From the NCBI GenBank assembly GCA_927911235.1, contig CAKMOY010000069.1, positions 1-12,559 on the forward strand: a stretch of DNA of 12,559 nucleotides. Direction: 5' to 3'. Of the stretch, positions 1-9,313 are shown piece by piece. Numbering within the stretch: position 1 is the stretch's first letter; each line of letters starts with the position of its first letter. The translations under genes and the position numbers were made by a program. Under the pieces are notes generated by a model, which saw only the letters and a list, made by a program, of their open reading frames with translations, was not told where the DNA came from and made no database searches. Source of the DNA: an uncultured Moraxella sp. (GTDB lineage: Bacteria > Pseudomonadota > Gammaproteobacteria > Pseudomonadales > Moraxellaceae).

Positions 1-1867
1 AATCCAGTATAACAAAACAATATCACACCATTACCAATCAAGCCGATTTTGAACAATTATTAGCAAAATTGCAGTCCGTGCCGTACTTTTGCGGTGGATA
101 CTGAAACCACCGATTTAAACTGGCAAACGGCAAATATTGTCGGTTTGTCCTTTGCCACAACCGCCCACGAAGCCTTTTATGTGCCTGTCAATCATGTGGA
201 CGAATTGGGGCAACGCATCAGCCCACAGCTTGACAAAACCGACGTATTACGCCAATTAAAACCGCTGTTGGAAAATCCAAATATTGGCAAAATCGGACAA
301 CATCTCAAATACGACAGCCATATTTTGGCAAACGAAAATATCGCACTCGCCCAGCCACACAACTGGCACATGGACACCATGCTCGCAAGTTATGTGTTAA
401 ACACAGTCGCCACACGGCACAACATGGACGATTTGGCACGCCATTATTTGCACGTTTTGACGACTTCGTTTGAAGACGTGGCGGGCAAAGGGGCAAAGCA
501 AATCACTTTTGATAAAGTCAATTTAGCCACTGCAAGCCATTATGCGTGTGAAGATGCTGATATTACTTTACAATTATTTGAATTTTTTGCCAAAAAATTA
601 AGCGAAAACGAACACAATTTGTTAAAACATATTGAAATTCCTGTCGCCCAAATTTTGTATCAAATGGAAAAAGATGGGATTTTAATTGACAAACAATTTT
701 TGACAAAATTATCACAAGAATTTGACAGCAAAATTCAACAATTAGAAAAAACCGCCCACGCCCAAGCAGGCGAAGTGTTTAACCTTGCCAGTCCAAAACA
801 GTTGGGCGAGATTTTATTTGACAAATTAAAACTATCAGGCGGTAAAAAAACCAAAACAGGACAATATTCCACAAGCGAACAAGTGTTGGCAAAAATTGAG
901 CATGAATTGGTGGATACCGTGCTTGAGTACCGCAGTTTGGCAAAATTAAAAAGCACCTATACGGACGCACTTGCCAATGTCGCAGACGACAACAACCGTG
1001 TGCATACCAGCTACCATCAGGCTTTGACATCAACAGGGCGACTGTCGTCCACCGACCCAAATTTGCAAAATATTCCAATTCGTACCGATACAGGACGGCT
1101 GATTCGTGAAGCCTTTATTGCACCAAAAGGGCGAAAAATCATTTCAGCGGATTATTCACAGATTGAATTGCGATTGATGGCACATTTTGCCAAAGACCCT
1201 GCGTTAATTCGTGCGTTTAACGAAGGGCATGACATTCACAAAGCCACCGCAAGCGAAATTTTGGGTAAAGACTTGGCGGACGTGAGCAATGAAGAACGCC
1301 GTCAAGCCAAAGCCATTAACTTTGGGCTATTGTACGGTATGAGCCAGTTTGGGCTTGCCAAACAGTTAGGTTTTAGCAGGGAGCAAGCACAGGACTACAT
1401 CAATCTGTACTTTAGCCGTTATCCGACTGTCAAAGCCTATATGCAGACCACTCGCAATCTGGCACATGAGCAAGGCTATGTGGATACCATTTTGGGGCGA
1501 AAAATTTATACGCCTGATGTGCAAAATAGCAATGCGATGGTACGCCAGTCAGCTGAACGTGCGGCGATTAATGCACCGTTACAAGGCTCGGCTGCTGATA
1601 TTATCAAACTTGCCATGATTGCGGTCAATGACGTATTGCCAACAACCCCAAATGGTCAAGAAAGTGCCAAAATGCTACTGCAGGTGCATGATGAATTGGT
1701 GTTTGAAGTGGACGAAGACCAAGTTGAAAGCATAAGCCAACTTATCAAAACCGCCATGCAAAACGTATTTAGCGATACCGCCAAAAAAATTGGGCTGGCA
1801 GATTGATTTTGCTGTGCCGTTATTGGTAGAAGTAGGTGTCGGCGATAATTGGGATAAAGCTCATTAA
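1..1867 (+). CDS. polA: DNA polymerase I, 5'-truncated by the window and interrupted by two apparent frameshifts
   Basis: Encodes the 3'-5' exonuclease and polymerase domains of DNA polymerase I (repair and Okazaki-fragment processing); the 5'-nuclease domain lies off the left edge. The longest uninterrupted stretch is 94-1806. Counting from 94, exonuclease residues are D2 and E4 (VDTETT), D74 (KYD) and Y150 to D154; polymerase motif A is DYSQIELR (D353), motif B runs R403 to G415 (ending NFGLLYG) and motif C is VHDELV (531). Upstream, positions 3-89 read in another frame as a normal PolA segment ending QSVPYF; one T too many in TTTT (87-90) breaks the join. At the other end, the A7 run at 1783-1789 shifts the frame so a TGA ends it at 1806. 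Removing one A restores a typical PolA tail (VPLLVEVGVGDNW) with TAA at 1865-1867. The GTG at 94 is a codon inside the gene, not a start. Identity is certain; whether the shifts are sequencing errors or real damage is open. Confidence 0.93.
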
Positions 1868-1897
1868 TCGCTTTAACGTTACAAAAACCACCAAAAT

Positions 1898-1931
1898 AAA
1901 AAATCCCAACTCGTCTGAATTGGGATTTTTT
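1898..1931. terminator. Bidirectional rho-independent terminator between polA and nqrF
   Basis: A perfect 12-bp stem (arms 1898-1909 and 1920-1931, core ATCCCAA/TTGGGAT) with a 10-nt loop is flanked by an A run on the left and a T run on the right. It can therefore terminate transcription from both sides. It lies 30 bases after the restored polA stop and 28 bases after the nqrF stop, so it serves both convergent units. Confidence 0.9.
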
Positions 1932-1959
1932 TTGATTGGTTAAATTTTAACTACCGAAA

Positions 1960-3189
1960 TTAACCACCAAAGTTATCTAACATGATGTTTTCATCTTCCA
2001 CGCCAAGCGATTTTAGCATTTTGATGACCGCATCATTCATCACAGGTGGTCCACACATATAAAACTCACAATCTTCTGGTGCAGGGTGGTCTTTTAGGTA
2101 TTCTTCATAAAGCACGTTATGAATAAAGCCTGTGTAGCCGTCCCAATTGTCTTCTGGCATTGGGTCAGATAACGCAACGTGCCATTCAAAGTTGTCAAAC
2201 TCTTCTTGCAAGCTGTCGTAATCTTCCACATAGAACATTTCACGCTTACTTCTCGCCCCATACCAAAAGCTGATTTTGCGGTCAGAATTTAGGCGTTTTA
2301 ATTGGTCAAAAATGTGCGAACGCATCGGTGCCATACCCGCACCACCACCGATAAAAATCATCTCGTTTTTGGTGTCTTTGGCAAAAAACTCACCATAAGG
2401 ACCTGACACGGTTACTTTATCACCCGGTTTTAGGCTAAATACCCAAGACGACATTTTGCCCGGTGGAATGCCTTCACCACCACGTGGGGGTGGGCTTGCG
2501 ATACGAATGTTAAATTTAATAATGCCTTTTTCTTCTGGGTAGTTTGCCATTGAGTAGGCACGAATGACAGGTTCATCAACTTTTGACACATATTGCCATA
2601 GGTTAAATTTATCCCAATCTTCGTGATATTGTTTATCCACGGCAAAGTCTTTATAATGCACTTCATGCGGTGGGGCTTCTAGCTGAACGTAGCCACCTGC
2701 ACGGAAATTGACTTCTTCGCCTTCTGGAATTTTTAGCACCAATTCTTTGATAAAAGTTGCCACGTTGTCATTAGAAACGACTTCACATTCCCATTTTTTG
2801 ACACCAAAAAATTCCGGGTCAATTTCAACTTTCATGTCTTGTTTGACAGCAACTTGACACGCCAAACGCCAGTTATCACGAATCTCGCCTTGGGTAAAAT
2901 GACCTTCTTCGGTTGGCAAAATTGAGCCACCGCCTTCAATCACTTGACAACGACATTGACCACAAGTACCACCACCACCACAGGCAGATGACAAAAACAC
3001 GCCTTTGCTTGCTAGGGTTTGTAATAGTTTGCCACCAGCAGGGGTAACAACATCGTTAGCAGGGTCATCGTTGATGTGAATGGTAACATCGCCTGTGCTG
3101 ACGAGTTTGCCACGAGCCATCAAAATTACCACGACAAAACTCATGATAATCAGCGTAAACATCACGATGCCCGCAAAAATTAAGCTCAT
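1960..3189 (-). CDS. nqrF: Na+-translocating NADH:quinone oxidoreductase subunit F
   Basis: NADH-oxidising entry subunit of the Na+-NQR complex at the cytoplasmic face of the inner membrane; 409 aa, the usual length. Residues 3-24 form the single N-terminal membrane anchor. A plant-type 2Fe-2S domain follows with cysteines C70, C76, C79 and C111 in the [10 protein letters not shown] arrangement, at the same positions as in Vibrio NqrF. The ferredoxin-reductase part has the FAD-binding RAYS motif (210-213), a glycine-rich GGGAGMAP (281-288) and the CGPP motif at C379 for NADH. The protein ends in LDNFGG, close to the family's usual LDDFGG. The ATG start is supported by AGGAG seven bases upstream. 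It is the last gene of the operon, 16 bases after nqrE, and is followed only by the shared terminator. All key residues are intact. Confidence 0.98.
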   Translation of the reverse strand: MSLIFAGIVMFTLIIMSFVVVILMARGKLVSTGDVTIHINDDPANDVVTPAGGKLLQTLASKGVFLSSACGGGGTCGQCRCQVIEGGGSILPTEEGHFTQGEIRDNWRLACQVAVKQDMKVEIDPEFFGVKKWECEVVSNDNVATFIKELVLKIPEGEEVNFRAGGYVQLEAPPHEVHYKDFAVDKQYHEDWDKFNLWQYVSKVDEPVIRAYSMANYPEEKGIIKFNIRIASPPPRGGEGIPPGKMSSWVFSLKPGDKVTVSGPYGEFFAKDTKNEMIFIGGGAGMAPMRSHIFDQLKRLNSDRKISFWYGARSKREMFYVEDYDSLQEEFDNFEWHVALSDPMPEDNWDGYTGFIHNVLYEEYLKDHPAPEDCEFYMCGPPVMNDAVIKMLKSLGVEDENIMLDNFGG

Positions 3190-3205
3190 AAATTTCTCCT
3201 AATCG

Positions 3206-3817
3206 CTACACCAATGAGATACCGCCGAATGACATAAAGCCAAGCGACATCAAGCCAACTGTGATAAAGGTAATGCCTAGACCACGAAGCGGTGCAGGTA
3301 CGTCTGAGTATTTGAGTTTTTCACGAATGGCAGCCAGTAACACAATCGCCACGCCCCAACCCAAACCTGAACCAAAACCATACACGGCAGATTCAGCAAT
3401 GGTGTAATCACGCTCAATCATGAACAATACGCCACCCATAATCGCACAGTTTACAGTAATCAGTGGCAAATATACGCCCAACGCATTGTACAAACTTGGC
3501 ATAAATTTGTCCAAAAACATCTCCATGATTTGCACCACAGCGGCAATTAAAGCAATGTAGCACAGCAAACCCAAAAAGCTCAAATCAGTATTTGGAAAAC
3601 CTGCCCACGCCAATGCACCATCTTTTAACAAAAACTGGTACAACACGTTTGACAAAGGTACGGTAATCGCCATGACTACCACAACCGCCACGCCAAGACC
3701 AATCGCTGTTGAAACTTTTTTGGAAATGGCAATAAAGGTACACATACCCAAAAAGTAGGACAATGCCATATTTTGGATAAATGCCGACATTAAAAATATA
3801 TTCAAATGGTCGCCCAT
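3206..3817 (-). CDS. nqrE: Na+-translocating NADH:quinone oxidoreductase subunit E
   Basis: Integral membrane subunit of Na+-NQR, 203 aa, with about six hydrophobic segments. NqrE pairs with NqrD, and the two together hold an intramembrane iron-sulfur centre through four cysteines. Here these are C26 (FLGMCTF) and C124 (TVNCAIMGG); the second sits four residues later than in Vibrio because of a small insertion in the loop around residues 65-78. Other family hallmarks are [11 protein letters not shown] and [11 protein letters not shown] near the C-terminus. The ATG start has AAGGAG six bases upstream, and this site overlaps the nqrD stop codon, which suggests translational coupling. The gap to nqrD is 10 bases. 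Confidence 0.97.
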   Translation of the reverse strand: MGDHLNIFLMSAFIQNMALSYFLGMCTFIAISKKVSTAIGLGVAVVVVMAITVPLSNVLYQFLLKDGALAWAGFPNTDLSFLGLLCYIALIAAVVQIMEMFLDKFMPSLYNALGVYLPLITVNCAIMGGVLFMIERDYTIAESAVYGFGSGLGWGVAIVLLAAIREKLKYSDVPAPLRGLGITFITVGLMSLGFMSFGGISLV

Positions 3818-3827
3818 AACTTACTCC

Positions 3828-4529
3828 TTATTTGCCATGACTGCGATGTGGGTCGTGAGCGACATGAAGCATTGCTTTTGATTGTGGTTTCATCACAAAT
3901 TCAGCAGGTTCTTGTTGTTCTTTTTTCCACATACGGATAATCACAATGAATAATGCAATCACAAAGAATGCTGATGGTGGCAATAATAACAAGCCATTTG
4001 GCACGTACCAACCGCCATCGGTTACTTTTTCAAGGATTTGCATACCCAAAATAGAGCCATTACCAAAAAACTCACGAATGGTCGCTACAAAAATCAATAC
4101 CGCAGAATAGCCCAAACCATTGCCAATCCCATCAATAAAACTTGGAATCGGTGGGTTGCTCATGGCATATGCTTCAGCACGCCCCATCACGATACAGTTG
4201 GTAATGATAAGACCGATAAACGCGCCCAGTGATTTGGCGGTATCATAAGTTACCGCTTTTAGGATTTGTTCAACCACGATTACCAAAGACGCAATCACCA
4301 CCATTTGTACAATAATACGAATGGACGATGGAATATGATTACGGATAATTGAGATAAAAAAGCTAGAAAATGCGGTAACTAAGGTTAAACACACGCACAT
4401 AATCAAGGCATTTTTAATACTGGTTGTTACCGCCAATGCTGAACAAATACCCAAAATTTGTAAGGCGATTGGGTTATTATTAAAGATTGGTTTGGTTAAT
4501 AATTCATTAGTCGTTGCTTTTTCTGCCAT
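3828..4529 (-). CDS. nqrD: Na+-translocating NADH:quinone oxidoreductase subunit D
   Basis: Integral membrane partner of NqrE, 233 aa. Cysteines C29 (LGICSALAV) and C112 (ITNCIVMGR) match the ligands of the intramembrane Fe-S centre in characterised complexes. Hydrophobic segments fill roughly residues 20-210. From about residue 203 the protein carries a hydrophilic tail rich in Lys, Gln and His, ending HDPHRSHGK. This makes it about 20 residues longer than the roughly 210-aa Vibrio subunit. The start is ATG with AGGAG seven bases upstream, placed inside the 3' end of nqrC; the gap to the nqrC stop is only two bases. Function is secure from family membership and operon position; the tail has no assigned role. 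Confidence 0.97.
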   Translation of the reverse strand: MAEKATTNELLTKPIFNNNPIALQILGICSALAVTTSIKNALIMCVCLTLVTAFSSFFISIIRNHIPSSIRIIVQMVVIASLVIVVEQILKAVTYDTAKSLGAFIGLIITNCIVMGRAEAYAMSNPPIPSFIDGIGNGLGYSAVLIFVATIREFFGNGSILGMQILEKVTDGGWYVPNGLLLLPPSAFFVIALFIVIIRMWKKEQQEPAEFVMKPQSKAMLHVAHDPHRSHGK

Positions 4530-4531
4530 GA

Positions 4532-5353
4532 TTACGCTCCTGTATTTGCAGGTGTGCCAGCTTTACCATTTTTTAGATTGTCTAAAAATGGTTTGTAGCC
4601 TTTATCACTTAGCCAAAATTGCATAAATTTACCCACACCATTACTGGTAATGGTCGCACCGCTGACACCATCAATATAGTTTGGGTTTGGTTTGGCTGTG
4701 CCATTTTTTACCACGCCTACGGTAATGTTGCCTTGTTCGTCATAGGCTTTTTTACCTTCCCATTGTGCTCGCCATTGTGGTTCGGTAATGCGAGAGCCTA
4801 GACCTGCGGTTTCTTTATGCTGATAAAAACTCACGCCTTTGACGGTGTTCATATCGCCTTCAAGGGCAAGATAACCATAGATAATCCCCCAAAGACCATA
4901 ACCACGCACAGGTAGGGCGATGATTTCAGGTTTGCCAGATGCGTCCATTTTGATAAACACTTTGGCAAGAATTGGTACAGCTTTGACACGAGCCACGTCA
5001 TTTTCTACAGGCGTTCCCATACCAGGACGTTTGGCTGCCACGTCCGCATCATAAGTATTGATATCGGTAATATTGGCTTTTTGAATTTCTTCTGCTGTGG
5101 CAAACTGCCCTGTCGTTGTGTTGATAATATACGGCTTAAAATCTGCCGATAATTTTTCAATTTCGCTTTTGCTGGTGGTTTCAGTTGCCAAGCCTGATGC
5201 AATCAAGACGTTTTTGTTTTGGTCTAAAGTAACATTGCCTGCTTGTTGTGATTTTAAGCCGACTGCCACCGCAGACACCATGACCGAACAGATTAAACAC
5301 AACACTAAGGCAACGGTCAAAGTACGAACATTACTATCTTTACTGTTGGACAT
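4532..5353 (-). CDS. nqrC: Na+-translocating NADH:quinone oxidoreductase subunit C (FMN-binding)
   Basis: Periplasm-facing flavoprotein of Na+-NQR, 273 aa, anchored by one N-terminal membrane segment (about residues 11-33). The covalent FMN site is [10 protein letters not shown], with T234 as the expected flavinylated threonine (ApbE-type motif). Other conserved parts are RGYGLWG (150-156) and the [10 protein letters not shown] stretch (180-189). The last 20 or so residues are a Gly/Ala/Asn-rich tail. The ATG start lies 14 bases inside the end of nqrB, preceded by GGAG eight bases upstream, so translation is probably coupled to nqrB. FMN attachment needs the ApbE transferase, whose gene is not in this window. 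Confidence 0.97.
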   Translation of the reverse strand: MSNSKDSNVRTLTVALVLCLICSVMVSAVAVGLKSQQAGNVTLDQNKNVLIASGLATETTSKSEIEKLSADFKPYIINTTTGQFATAEEIQKANITDINTYDADVAAKRPGMGTPVENDVARVKAVPILAKVFIKMDASGKPEIIALPVRGYGLWGIIYGYLALEGDMNTVKGVSFYQHKETAGLGSRITEPQWRAQWEGKKAYDEQGNITVGVVKNGTAKPNPNYIDGVSGATITSNGVGKFMQFWLSDKGYKPFLDNLKNGKAGTPANTGA

Positions 5354-6557
5354 AACGTTTTCTCCGTTTGATATTGGCTTGGGTTACAAAATAGTCAAAC
5401 AATGGGGCAAATAGGTTGGCAAATAAAATCGCAAGCATAATGCCTTCTGGGAACGCAGGGTTAATCACACGGATAATCACCGTCATAAACCCAATCAAAA
5501 TCCCATACCACCAACGACCAACATTGGTCATCGCTGCTGACACAGGGTCAGTTGCCATAAATACCATACCAAAAGCAAAACCGCCCAACACAAAATGCCA
5601 CCAAAACGGCATCATTTGTAACGCATGATTTTGATTACCAAAAATATTAAATAACAAACTGGTCGCAATCATACCAATCATCACGCCTGCCATGATTCGC
5701 CAAGACGCAATTTTTGTCCAAAGCAAACCCACCGCACCGATTAAAATCGCAAGTGTAGACACTTCACCGATAGAGCCTTGCATATTACCCAAAAACGCAT
5801 TTGCCCATGTTAAAGTCTGGTCAAAACCATTGTTAAACGCATTGCTCATCGTGCCAACGGCAGCCTGTCCAAGCGGAGTCGCACCAGAATAGCCATCTAC
5901 CCCAGTCCATACCGCATCGCCAGAGATTGCCGCAGGATACGCAAAATACAAAAACGCACGACCAGCCAACGCTGGGTTTAAGAAGTTTTTACCTGTACCA
6001 CCAAACACTTCTTTTGCCACTACGACACCAAAGCTAATTCCCAATGCCACTTGCCAAAGCGGAATACTTGGTGGCAAAGTCAAAGCAAACAAAATGGACG
6101 TAACAAAAAAGCCTTCATTGACTTCATGCTTACGATAAATGGCAAACACTGTTTCCCAAAAAATCCCCACCACAAAGGTAACAATATAAATAGGTAAAAA
6201 CTGCATTGCACCAAAAGCAAAACACGCCAAAATACTGTCGGCATTATACCCAAACAAATCGGTAATAATGGTACGCCAGCCAGACGCAGTCGCCCCTGTC
6301 TTTGCCATCGCCATCAAAGCTTGATGACCTGTGTTGTACATTCCCCAAAACATCGCAGGAAACGCACACAACCACACCGTAATCATAATACGTTTTAAAT
6401 CAATACCATCACGCACATGGGACGCACTATAGGTACGGTTATTCGGTTGGCGAAAAAAGGTATCAAACATTTCATACACAGCAAAATATTTTTCATATTT
6501 GCCACCATGTGTAAAATGCGGTTCAGCCTTATCAAAAATATTGTGAATAAATTTCAA
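5340..6557 (-). CDS. nqrB: Na+-translocating NADH:quinone oxidoreductase subunit B (FMN and quinone binding)
   Basis: Large membrane subunit of Na+-NQR (405 aa) that carries a covalent FMN and, in the characterised complex, contributes to Na+ translocation and quinone reduction. The N-terminus matches the family pattern ([16 protein letters not shown], then [13 protein letters not shown]), followed by about ten hydrophobic segments. The FMN site is [10 protein letters not shown] with T227 as the attachment residue; [17 protein letters not shown] (186-202) is another family signature. The start is TTG, not ATG. It is supported by the strong GGAGGG site about seven bases upstream and by the homologous N-terminus ([12 protein letters not shown]) beginning right there. 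The gap to the nqrA stop is three bases, and the 3' end overlaps nqrC by 14 bases. Confidence 0.97.
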   Translation of the reverse strand: MKFIHNIFDKAEPHFTHGGKYEKYFAVYEMFDTFFRQPNNRTYSASHVRDGIDLKRIMITVWLCAFPAMFWGMYNTGHQALMAMAKTGATASGWRTIITDLFGYNADSILACFAFGAMQFLPIYIVTFVVGIFWETVFAIYRKHEVNEGFFVTSILFALTLPPSIPLWQVALGISFGVVVAKEVFGGTGKNFLNPALAGRAFLYFAYPAAISGDAVWTGVDGYSGATPLGQAAVGTMSNAFNNGFDQTLTWANAFLGNMQGSIGEVSTLAILIGAVGLLWTKIASWRIMAGVMIGMIATSLLFNIFGNQNHALQMMPFWWHFVLGGFAFGMVFMATDPVSAAMTNVGRWWYGILIGFMTVIIRVINPAFPEGIMLAILFANLFAPLFDYFVTQANIKRRKRYVQQ

Positions 6558-6560
6558 CGT

Positions 6561-7910
6561 CTAGCCCTCCATCTCAATACGGGTCAAATTATCCCGTAAA
6601 ATATCGCCAAACTCATATTTGCCAGGGCTAACAAAAGTACACAATGCCAAATCCTCTTCATCAAGCTCAAGCACGCCAAGCTCTTCTGCTGTCAAAATAT
6701 CTTCCACAATCAACGCACGCAATAATTGCGTTGGCAAAATATCCAAAGGCATCACTTTTTCATAGCTACCAATAGGCACCATCGCACGAGCCGAGCCATT
6801 ATTACTGGTCGTCATGGCAAACTTTTTACCTTTAAAAAATTGTGATAAATAAATCGGCATGACCGAAAAACGATTTTTCCCCAAGGTAAAAAAGTGCATC
6901 GCAGGACGTTCATAACCTTCAGCCAATGCCGACACTTGATAATGAAAACGCCCCAAAAAGCCAAGCGAACCTGTTGCGGTGCGACCTGACAATACCGAGC
7001 CCGAAATCACCCGATTATCGCCATGAGCCAACTCATTTTGGGTCAATTCCGCCAAATCCGCCCCACGGTCAGTCACAACCAAACGTGGATTATTAACAAC
7101 AGGACCCGCTAGGCTTAACATACGCACGGTGTACAACTCACCTAAGGTAAATAATTTACCAAAAGCAATCACGTCTTGATAACCAATCGTCCAGACCGTA
7201 ACGCCACGCCCCACAGGACGTAAAAAATGAATGTGCGTGCCTGCCAAACCTGCTGGGTGTACCCCTTTAAAGCCGTGATAGCTCACATTTGCCAAGCTGA
7301 CCTTATCCACCGACTGTGAACCTTCGTGACAAACCATCACTTTATCAGTCAAACGAGAAAGCAACGCCAAACCGTCATTAAACGCCTGTTGCTCTTCTTT
7401 AATCATAAGCATAGGGTCAAACGCAAGCGGATTGGTATCCATCATATTGACAAAAATCGCAGATGGCACATCGCTAATATTTGGTGTACGGCTAAACGGA
7501 CGCGTGCGAAACGCCGTCCACTCACCTGACTCAACTAGCTGGCTGACAACCGTTTCACGAGACAAGTTAACAAGCTCGCTTGATTGATATTTGTTAAAGG
7601 TTTTGGCAGGGATACTGTTATCCACCTCAATGACAAGGCTTTCAAACACACGGCGTTCGCCACGGTTAATCGCCACCACACGCCCAGACGCAGGTGCAGC
7701 AAACACCACGCCTTCACGCTTTTTATCCGTAAAAACGGCTTGCCCTTTGGCAACCGTATCGCCTTCTTGCACGAGCATAGATGGCTTCATGCCAATATAA
7801 TCAAAACCAATCAGAGCGACCTGTTTTGGGCTAAATTGGCTAATGTCGCTACTATTGCTACTTGGCGAGCCACTAATGGGAACATCAAGCCCCTTTTTGA
7901 TGGTAATCAT
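6561..7910 (-). CDS. nqrA: Na+-translocating NADH:quinone oxidoreductase subunit A
   Basis: First gene of the operon; encodes the cytoplasmic subunit A (449 aa), which lacks transmembrane segments and is implicated in ubiquinone binding. The N-terminus [14 protein letters not shown] is typical of the family. A barrel-sandwich (lipoyl-like) region follows around residues 45-95, with [12 protein letters not shown] and APASGRVV. The C-terminus ([16 protein letters not shown], then IEMEG) is also typical. The ATG at 7910 is preferred over an in-frame TTG two codons upstream because homologues begin with MITIKKG; a weak purine-rich AGAAGA lies six bases upstream. No frame disruption is seen. Confidence 0.97.
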   Translation of the reverse strand: MITIKKGLDVPISGSPSSNSSDISQFSPKQVALIGFDYIGMKPSMLVQEGDTVAKGQAVFTDKKREGVVFAAPASGRVVAINRGERRVFESLVIEVDNSIPAKTFNKYQSSELVNLSRETVVSQLVESGEWTAFRTRPFSRTPNISDVPSAIFVNMMDTNPLAFDPMLMIKEEQQAFNDGLALLSRLTDKVMVCHEGSQSVDKVSLANVSYHGFKGVHPAGLAGTHIHFLRPVGRGVTVWTIGYQDVIAFGKLFTLGELYTVRMLSLAGPVVNNPRLVVTDRGADLAELTQNELAHGDNRVISGSVLSGRTATGSLGFLGRFHYQVSALAEGYERPAMHFFTLGKNRFSVMPIYLSQFFKGKKFAMTTSNNGSARAMVPIGSYEKVMPLDILPTQLLRALIVEDILTAEELGVLELDEEDLALCTFVSPGKYEFGDILRDNLTRIEMEG

Positions 7911-7946
7911 AAGCAATCTTCTGTATTGAAAAGTACGAACAAAAAC

Positions 7947-8025
7947 TTATACAATAAACTATCGTATAAAATCATAAAATTCACAAAATAAATTTTTTTA
8001 CTGATAAAAACAAATCGTTATACCA
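7947..8025 (-). promoter_or_regulatory. Probable promoter region of the nqr operon (position uncertain)
   Basis: About 300 bases (7911-8210) separate nqrA from hisA. On the minus strand I see two weak candidates. One is TTGTGA (7986-7981), 17 bases, then GATAGT (7963-7958). The other is an extended -10, TGGTATAAC (8025-8017), with no good -35. A short inverted repeat, TTATAC/GTATAA (7947-7952 and 7964-7969), overlaps the first. The region is so AT-rich that chance matches are likely. The operon must start somewhere here, but the exact site cannot be fixed by eye. Confidence 0.35.
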
Positions 8026-8129
8026 AAAGTAAAAACTTTTCTATTTTGTATCAGTTTATAAAAAAATATTACTTAACCTGCCATTATACGGTAAAATTAC
8101 TCAAAATTTCTAGCAGATATGACATTTCT

Positions 8130-8159
8130 TTGACAAGAAATACCAATTTTTTGTATAAA
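8130..8159 (+). promoter_or_regulatory. hisA promoter
   Basis: A perfect -35 TTGACA (8130-8135) is followed after 18 bases by TATAAA (8154-8159), a near-consensus sigma-70 promoter on the plus strand. Transcription should start near 8166, giving a leader of about 45 bases before the hisA ATG. Confidence 0.72.
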
Positions 8160-8163
8160 TACC

Positions 8164-8189
8164 GACAATTGTTTGATAAAATAATTGTC
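8164..8189 (+). promoter_or_regulatory. Inverted repeat in the hisA leader (possible operator or leader hairpin)
   Basis: GACAATT (8164-8170) and AATTGTC (8183-8189) form a perfect 7-bp inverted repeat with a 12-base spacer. It lies at the predicted transcription start and just before the ribosome binding site AAAAGGA (8197-8203). It could be an operator for a dimeric repressor or an mRNA hairpin. No known regulator can be named. Confidence 0.45.
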
Positions 8190-8210
8190 TTTAACCAAAA
8201 GGATATCTTT

Positions 8211-8948
8211 ATGAGCAATAAAACCCTAATTATTCCAGCGATTGACCTAAAAGATGGCAAATGCGTCCGCCTAAAACAAGGACGTATGGAAGACGACACT
8301 GTATTTAGCGATGACCCTGTGGCGATGGCGAGCCGATGGGTGCATGAAGGGGCAAGACGCTTGCATTTGGTGGATTTAAACGGTGCGTTTGACGGTGTGC
8401 CTGTACATAAAAATGTGGTAACAGCAATTGCCAAAGCCCACCCAAATTTGCCAATTCAGTTGGGTGGCGGTGTGCGTAGCCTTGAAACCATTCGTCATTA
8501 TTTGGAAGCAGGTTTGACCTATATCATCATCGGCACAAAAGCGGTGGAACAGCCAGAATTTGTGGAAGAAGCGTGCAAAGAATTTGCAGGACATATCATT
8601 GTTGGTATTGATGCCAAAGACGGCATGGTGGCGACACATGGTTGGGCGAATGTAACGGACGTAAAAGCGGTGGATTTGGCAAAGCGTTTTGCCGATGCAG
8701 GTGTGTCGTCAATCGTTTATACCGATATCGCCCGTGATGGCATGATGCAAGGCGTGAACGTGGAACAAACGGTGAATTTGGCAAAATATAGCGGTATTCC
8801 TGTGATTGCGTCGGGTGGGGTTACGGATTTGCAAGATATTGAGAATTTAAAGCCGTATAGTGAGTATCTTGAAGGCATTATCACAGGGCGAGCAATTTAT
8901 GAAGGGACGCTTGATATCGCATCAGCTCAAGTTTTGTTGGATAGCTAA
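8211..8948 (+). CDS. hisA: Phosphoribosylformimino-5-aminoimidazole carboxamide ribotide isomerase (HisA)
   Basis: Cytoplasmic enzyme of histidine synthesis that isomerises ProFAR to PRFAR, the fourth step, ahead of the HisF/HisH synthase. The 245-aa length is normal for this (beta/alpha)8 barrel. Visible family residues are the catalytic aspartates D12 (IPAIDLKDG) and D134 (VGIDAKDG), and phosphate-binding glycines in LGGGVR (84-89), ASGGV (200-204) and GRAIYEG (226-232). YTDIARDG (170-177) is also typical. The reading frame is open for 55 codons upstream (from 8046), but the ATG at 8211 is the start. It has AAAAGGA seven bases upstream, follows the promoter correctly, and gives the usual N-terminus. 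The gene stands alone, divergent from nqrA, with no other his gene in the window. Confidence 0.97.
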   Translation: MSNKTLIIPAIDLKDGKCVRLKQGRMEDDTVFSDDPVAMASRWVHEGARRLHLVDLNGAFDGVPVHKNVVTAIAKAHPNLPIQLGGGVRSLETIRHYLEAGLTYIIIGTKAVEQPEFVEEACKEFAGHIIVGIDAKDGMVATHGWANVTDVKAVDLAKRFADAGVSSIVYTDIARDGMMQGVNVEQTVNLAKYSGIPVIASGGVTDLQDIENLKPYSEYLEGIITGRAIYEGTLDIASAQVLLDS

Positions 8949-8968
8949 CAGTAATTCAATACATGATT

Positions 8969-8996
8969 AAGTTGGGTTGTTATTACAATCCAACTT
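8969..8996 (+). terminator. First hairpin after hisA, probable terminator
   Basis: A 12-bp stem with one G-U pair (arms 8969-8980 and 8985-8996, loop TATT) begins 20 bases after the hisA stop. Only a short T tract (8995-8998) follows, so termination here may be partial, with the next hairpin acting as backup. Confidence 0.5.
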
Positions 8997-9022
8997 TTAC
9001 TTGGTTTCTTTTTGTTGCAATA

Positions 9023-9053
9023 AAAAAGGCTTAATTGATTATTAAGCCTTTTT
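9023..9053. terminator. Bidirectional terminator between hisA and the unknown minus-strand gene
   Basis: A perfect 13-bp stem (arms 9023-9035 and 9041-9053, core GGCTTAAT/ATTAAGCC) with a 5-base loop is flanked by A and T runs on either side. It can stop hisA transcripts from the left and transcripts of the 74-aa reading frame from the right; that frame's stop codon is 13 bases away. Confidence 0.88.
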
Positions 9054-9066
9054 ATTTATTTACCAT

Positions 9067-9291
9067 TTATTGTCCCATCACTTTTGCCAAAATGATTGCC
9101 AAAATCACCACGACAAGGACAACTCCTGCAATGATGTAAAGTTTGCGTTCCTTATCGTGGTCGGTGGTAGACAGTTCTGATTGCAAACGAGCTTGCTCCG
9201 CCAATAATTGCTGTTGCAAATCTGCGATTAAAGCGGTCGGTTTTTCGGTTGGTGGGTTTTGGCTTGGTGGAGTAACAACTTGATTTTGCAC
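9067..9291 (-). CDS. Small C-terminally membrane-anchored protein, probably the C-terminal part of the preceding large protein
   Basis: I do not recognise a family. The 74 residues comprise a Pro/Gln/Thr-rich start (1-20), a likely amphipathic coiled coil (about 21-45, rich in Gln, Leu, Ala, Glu), a charged stretch (DHDKERK, 44-50), then one hydrophobic membrane segment (51-69) and a tail KVMGQ. This is a tail-anchor layout. The only plausible start is GTG at 9291, with no purine-rich ribosome site before it. The frame is open back to 9321, directly beside the A7 run (minus strand) where the 850-aa protein ends. Deleting one A there joins the two frames without a stop. This stretch is therefore more likely the C-terminus of a 932-aa protein than a separate gene. 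If separate, it would be a small membrane protein 22 bases downstream in the same operon. Confidence 0.55.
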   Translation of the reverse strand: MQNQVVTPPSQNPPTEKPTALIADLQQQLLAEQARLQSELSTTDHDKERKLYIIAGVVLVVVILAIILAKVMGQ

Positions 9292-9313
9292 AGAATTTTT
9301 GACAAAATTAGCT

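Noticed and set aside
7584..7991. Plus-strand frame of 135 codons opposite the 5' half of nqrA
   Set aside because: It is antisense to a clear nqrA gene, has no start signal of its own and gives an unconvincing Arg/His-rich product.
8046..8210. A 55-codon N-terminal extension of HisA in the same frame
   Set aside because: It lies across the promoter and leader, has no ribosome site, and HisA proteins normally start at the position of the ATG at 8211.
8046..8210. Possible histidine attenuator upstream of hisA
   Set aside because: No run of His codons and no competing terminator hairpin were seen in the leader.
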